Assembly (NCBI GenBank): GCA_947179155.2
Contig: OX359269.1
Location: forward strand, 51,521,524 to 51,585,523
DNA: 64,000 bases
Source: Hedera helix
Taxonomy: Eukaryota; Streptophyta; Magnoliopsida; Apiales; Araliaceae
Direction of reading: 5' to 3'
Below, piece by piece: positions 62,901 through 64,000 of the stretch. Position 1 is the stretch's first letter, and every line of letters begins with the position of its first letter. The notes under the pieces were generated by a model. The model was not told the origin of the DNA. It searched no databases and saw nothing but the letters and a program-made list of their open reading frames with translations. A program made the translations under genes and the position numbers.

Positions 62901-63844
62901 AGTAGTTACTTTATGCTTCCTTGCTCCTATATTTTGTCCAGAATTTCTAAGTTATGCTAATAATAGCAGAACTGTTGGTTCTTCTTGCAGCCTGATGAGT
63001 CAGTCCTAATTGTCAGGAGATCTATAGACTATGGTTTGATGCCCCATTGTTTCTAAAATCTGTTATTTTTTATGGGATTGCACTAGTCCATCTTCTCCGT
63101 ATATATGTTGACTATTATTGATGCTCGGTTTCATTGCTATTATATAATCAAATGCATTTAATATCGCTGTTGGAGGTTTGGTGACTTATTTTGGATTCGG
63201 AGAATGATATGCCATATAGTAGTTTGCTGAAGTCCTTTCATACTGTTCTGTTCAAAGAATGCCTTTTCCGCGCACATACATTTGTTCTTCTTTGAGGACC
63301 AAAATTGCTATGAGTTATATGTTCTAGATTTGGTGTGGGACTATCACTAATTGGTTGCCTGGTTCTGTTTGTGTTGGTTTCAGACAGAGCTTGAAGCTGC
63401 AAAAATTGAAATTCAGAAGTGGCATTCTGCATTTCAAAACGAGTCTTTTGTACCAGCAGGCACATCGCCTGGTTAGATTTTATTTTATTATTTTCTTTAT
63501 ATAAAATTTGTATGTTTTGGTTGGAGAGTGAAGCCCTGTTCTTATTATTCTATGCCTTCTTTGTTCTGTTTCACTTCTATGTAGAACCTAAATTAGTAGT
63601 CAGTTATCTTCAGACCTTAAAATCCTCCGAGGAATCCTTGAGAGAGCAGGTTTGTTATTTAATATAACATTTTTTTGATTTGTTAATATTACATTTTTGA
63701 GCTCTGCTTAAACAAGTTGTCACCATGCAACTTAATTGTTTTGTTTTTACCATTTAAAATTGTCAGCTAGAGAAAGCTAAGAAAAAAGAAGCTGCGTTTA
63801 TCGTTACTGTTGCAAAACGAGAGCAGGAGATATCTGAATTAAAG
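58119..63844 (+). CDS. FIP37: FIP37 (WTAP-type m6A writer subunit), 5' part; gene runs off the window
   Basis: Eight exons: 58119-58145, 58242-58293, 58378-58439, 60807-60874, 60986-61022, 63384-63471, 63585-63649 and 63767-63844. All join in phase, giving 159 codons and leaving a phase-0 donor (GTGAGA) at 63845, so the 3' half lies outside. The product starts MVSQTHLDD then DDGFGGDLPG. It continues NKRSFGDINDDEDDIFGS, ETAPGVATGMILSLRES, EIQKWHSAFQNESFVPAG, and the start of the long coiled coil ending KREQEISELK. These are the signature blocks of Arabidopsis FIP37, the WTAP orthologue. In plants it forms the nuclear mRNA N6-adenosine methyltransferase complex with MTA and MTB and is essential for embryo and shoot meristem development. 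Intron 3 (2.4 kb) carries a hAT element; intron 5 is also 2.4 kb. Every splice site seen is canonical. Confidence 0.93.
59446..60488. mobile_element. hAT-type transposon in FIP37 intron 3, 1043 bp, perfect 8-bp TSD
   Basis: Flanked by the perfect 8-bp repeat ATTTGAGT (59438-59445 and 60489-60496). The termini CATAGTTGTCAAGTC and CATAGTTATTAAGTC (complement of the right end) are inverted repeats with two mismatches. The interior contains a roughly 0.4-kb tandem duplication and a CA microsatellite, with ACGACTTA-type subterminal motifs at the right. No transposase is encoded. Confidence 0.9.
59481..60303 (+). repeat. Tandem duplication (about 0.4-kb unit) inside the hAT element
   Basis: Unit 1 (about 59481-59868) and unit 2 (about 59879-60303) share long blocks such as TATTAAATATCATTGATAAT, AAATTAAACCCCTATTAGG, TTAGATATCTACATAACA and GGTTTGTTCCCAAGTC, in the same order and strand. 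Each unit starts with a CA run: short in unit 1, about 42 bp in unit 2 (59879-59921). Confidence 0.85.
61023..63383 (+). other. Large FIP37 intron 5
   Basis: 2.4-kb intron. A minus-strand open frame at 61232-61483 (with MPYLGHFWKNLIFITKK) looks like a retroelement scrap, but its family is not recognised. The rest shows no exon-like sequence. Confidence 0.35.
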
Positions 63845-64000
63845 GTGAGAAGTTGTCCATGTCCATTTCTTAATATAAAAAAAATTATTCACAAGGATAC
63901 CAAAACGGGAATCGCCACATCACTTGTTATAGGGTTGGTGGACTCCTTGTTCCCCCTCTACTTGCACTTTCTTTTTTTCTTCTAATAAAATTTCTTCTTC

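Overview
The window is nuclear DNA of a flowering plant. The genes are intron-rich, with GT-AG splice sites and AT-rich introns. Every recognisable protein belongs to a plant family: neprosin, an LRR-XI receptor kinase, plant SPC25, a TIC32-type short-chain dehydrogenase (SDR), and FIP37. Spaces between genes are filled with hAT, CACTA, MULE-like, Stowaway and Tourist-like elements and long TA microsatellites. Protein flavour suggests a eudicot, perhaps an asterid, but the species cannot be fixed from the sequence alone.

Layout. 0.5-3.5 kb (+): a complete seven-exon neprosin-domain glutamic peptidase. 6.4-12.5 kb: a non-autonomous CACTA transposon holding spliced fragments of at least three host genes (carboxylesterase, TOM1-like/TOL, LEUNIG), two or more unassigned exons and an intact transposon-type ORF. 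15.5-16.2 kb: a likely solo LTR. 16.7-20.5 kb (-): a complete LRR receptor kinase of the RGI (RGF/GLV peptide receptor) type. 22.6-23.6 kb: a foldback or MULE-like element carrying the last two exons of a METTL4-type MT-A70 methyltransferase. 29.1-34.0 kb (-): the kinetochore gene SPC25, with a decayed head-to-head copy of its exons at 36.6-37.5 kb (+). 35-41 kb: three hAT-type elements, two with perfect 8-bp target duplications. 41.5-48.8 kb (-): a complete eight-exon SDR gene whose 4.3-kb second intron holds a truncated CACTA end. 49-58 kb: no gene seen, only repeats and MITEs. 58.1 kb to the end (+): the first eight exons of FIP37, the plant WTAP-type subunit of the mRNA m6A writer, with a 1.04-kb hAT element in intron 3.

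The five host genes serve separate processes (secreted proteolysis, peptide-hormone perception, chromosome segregation, plastid/redox metabolism, RNA methylation) and do not form a pathway. The most notable material is transposon-borne: two different DNA transposons in one window carry captured, intron-containing host gene fragments.
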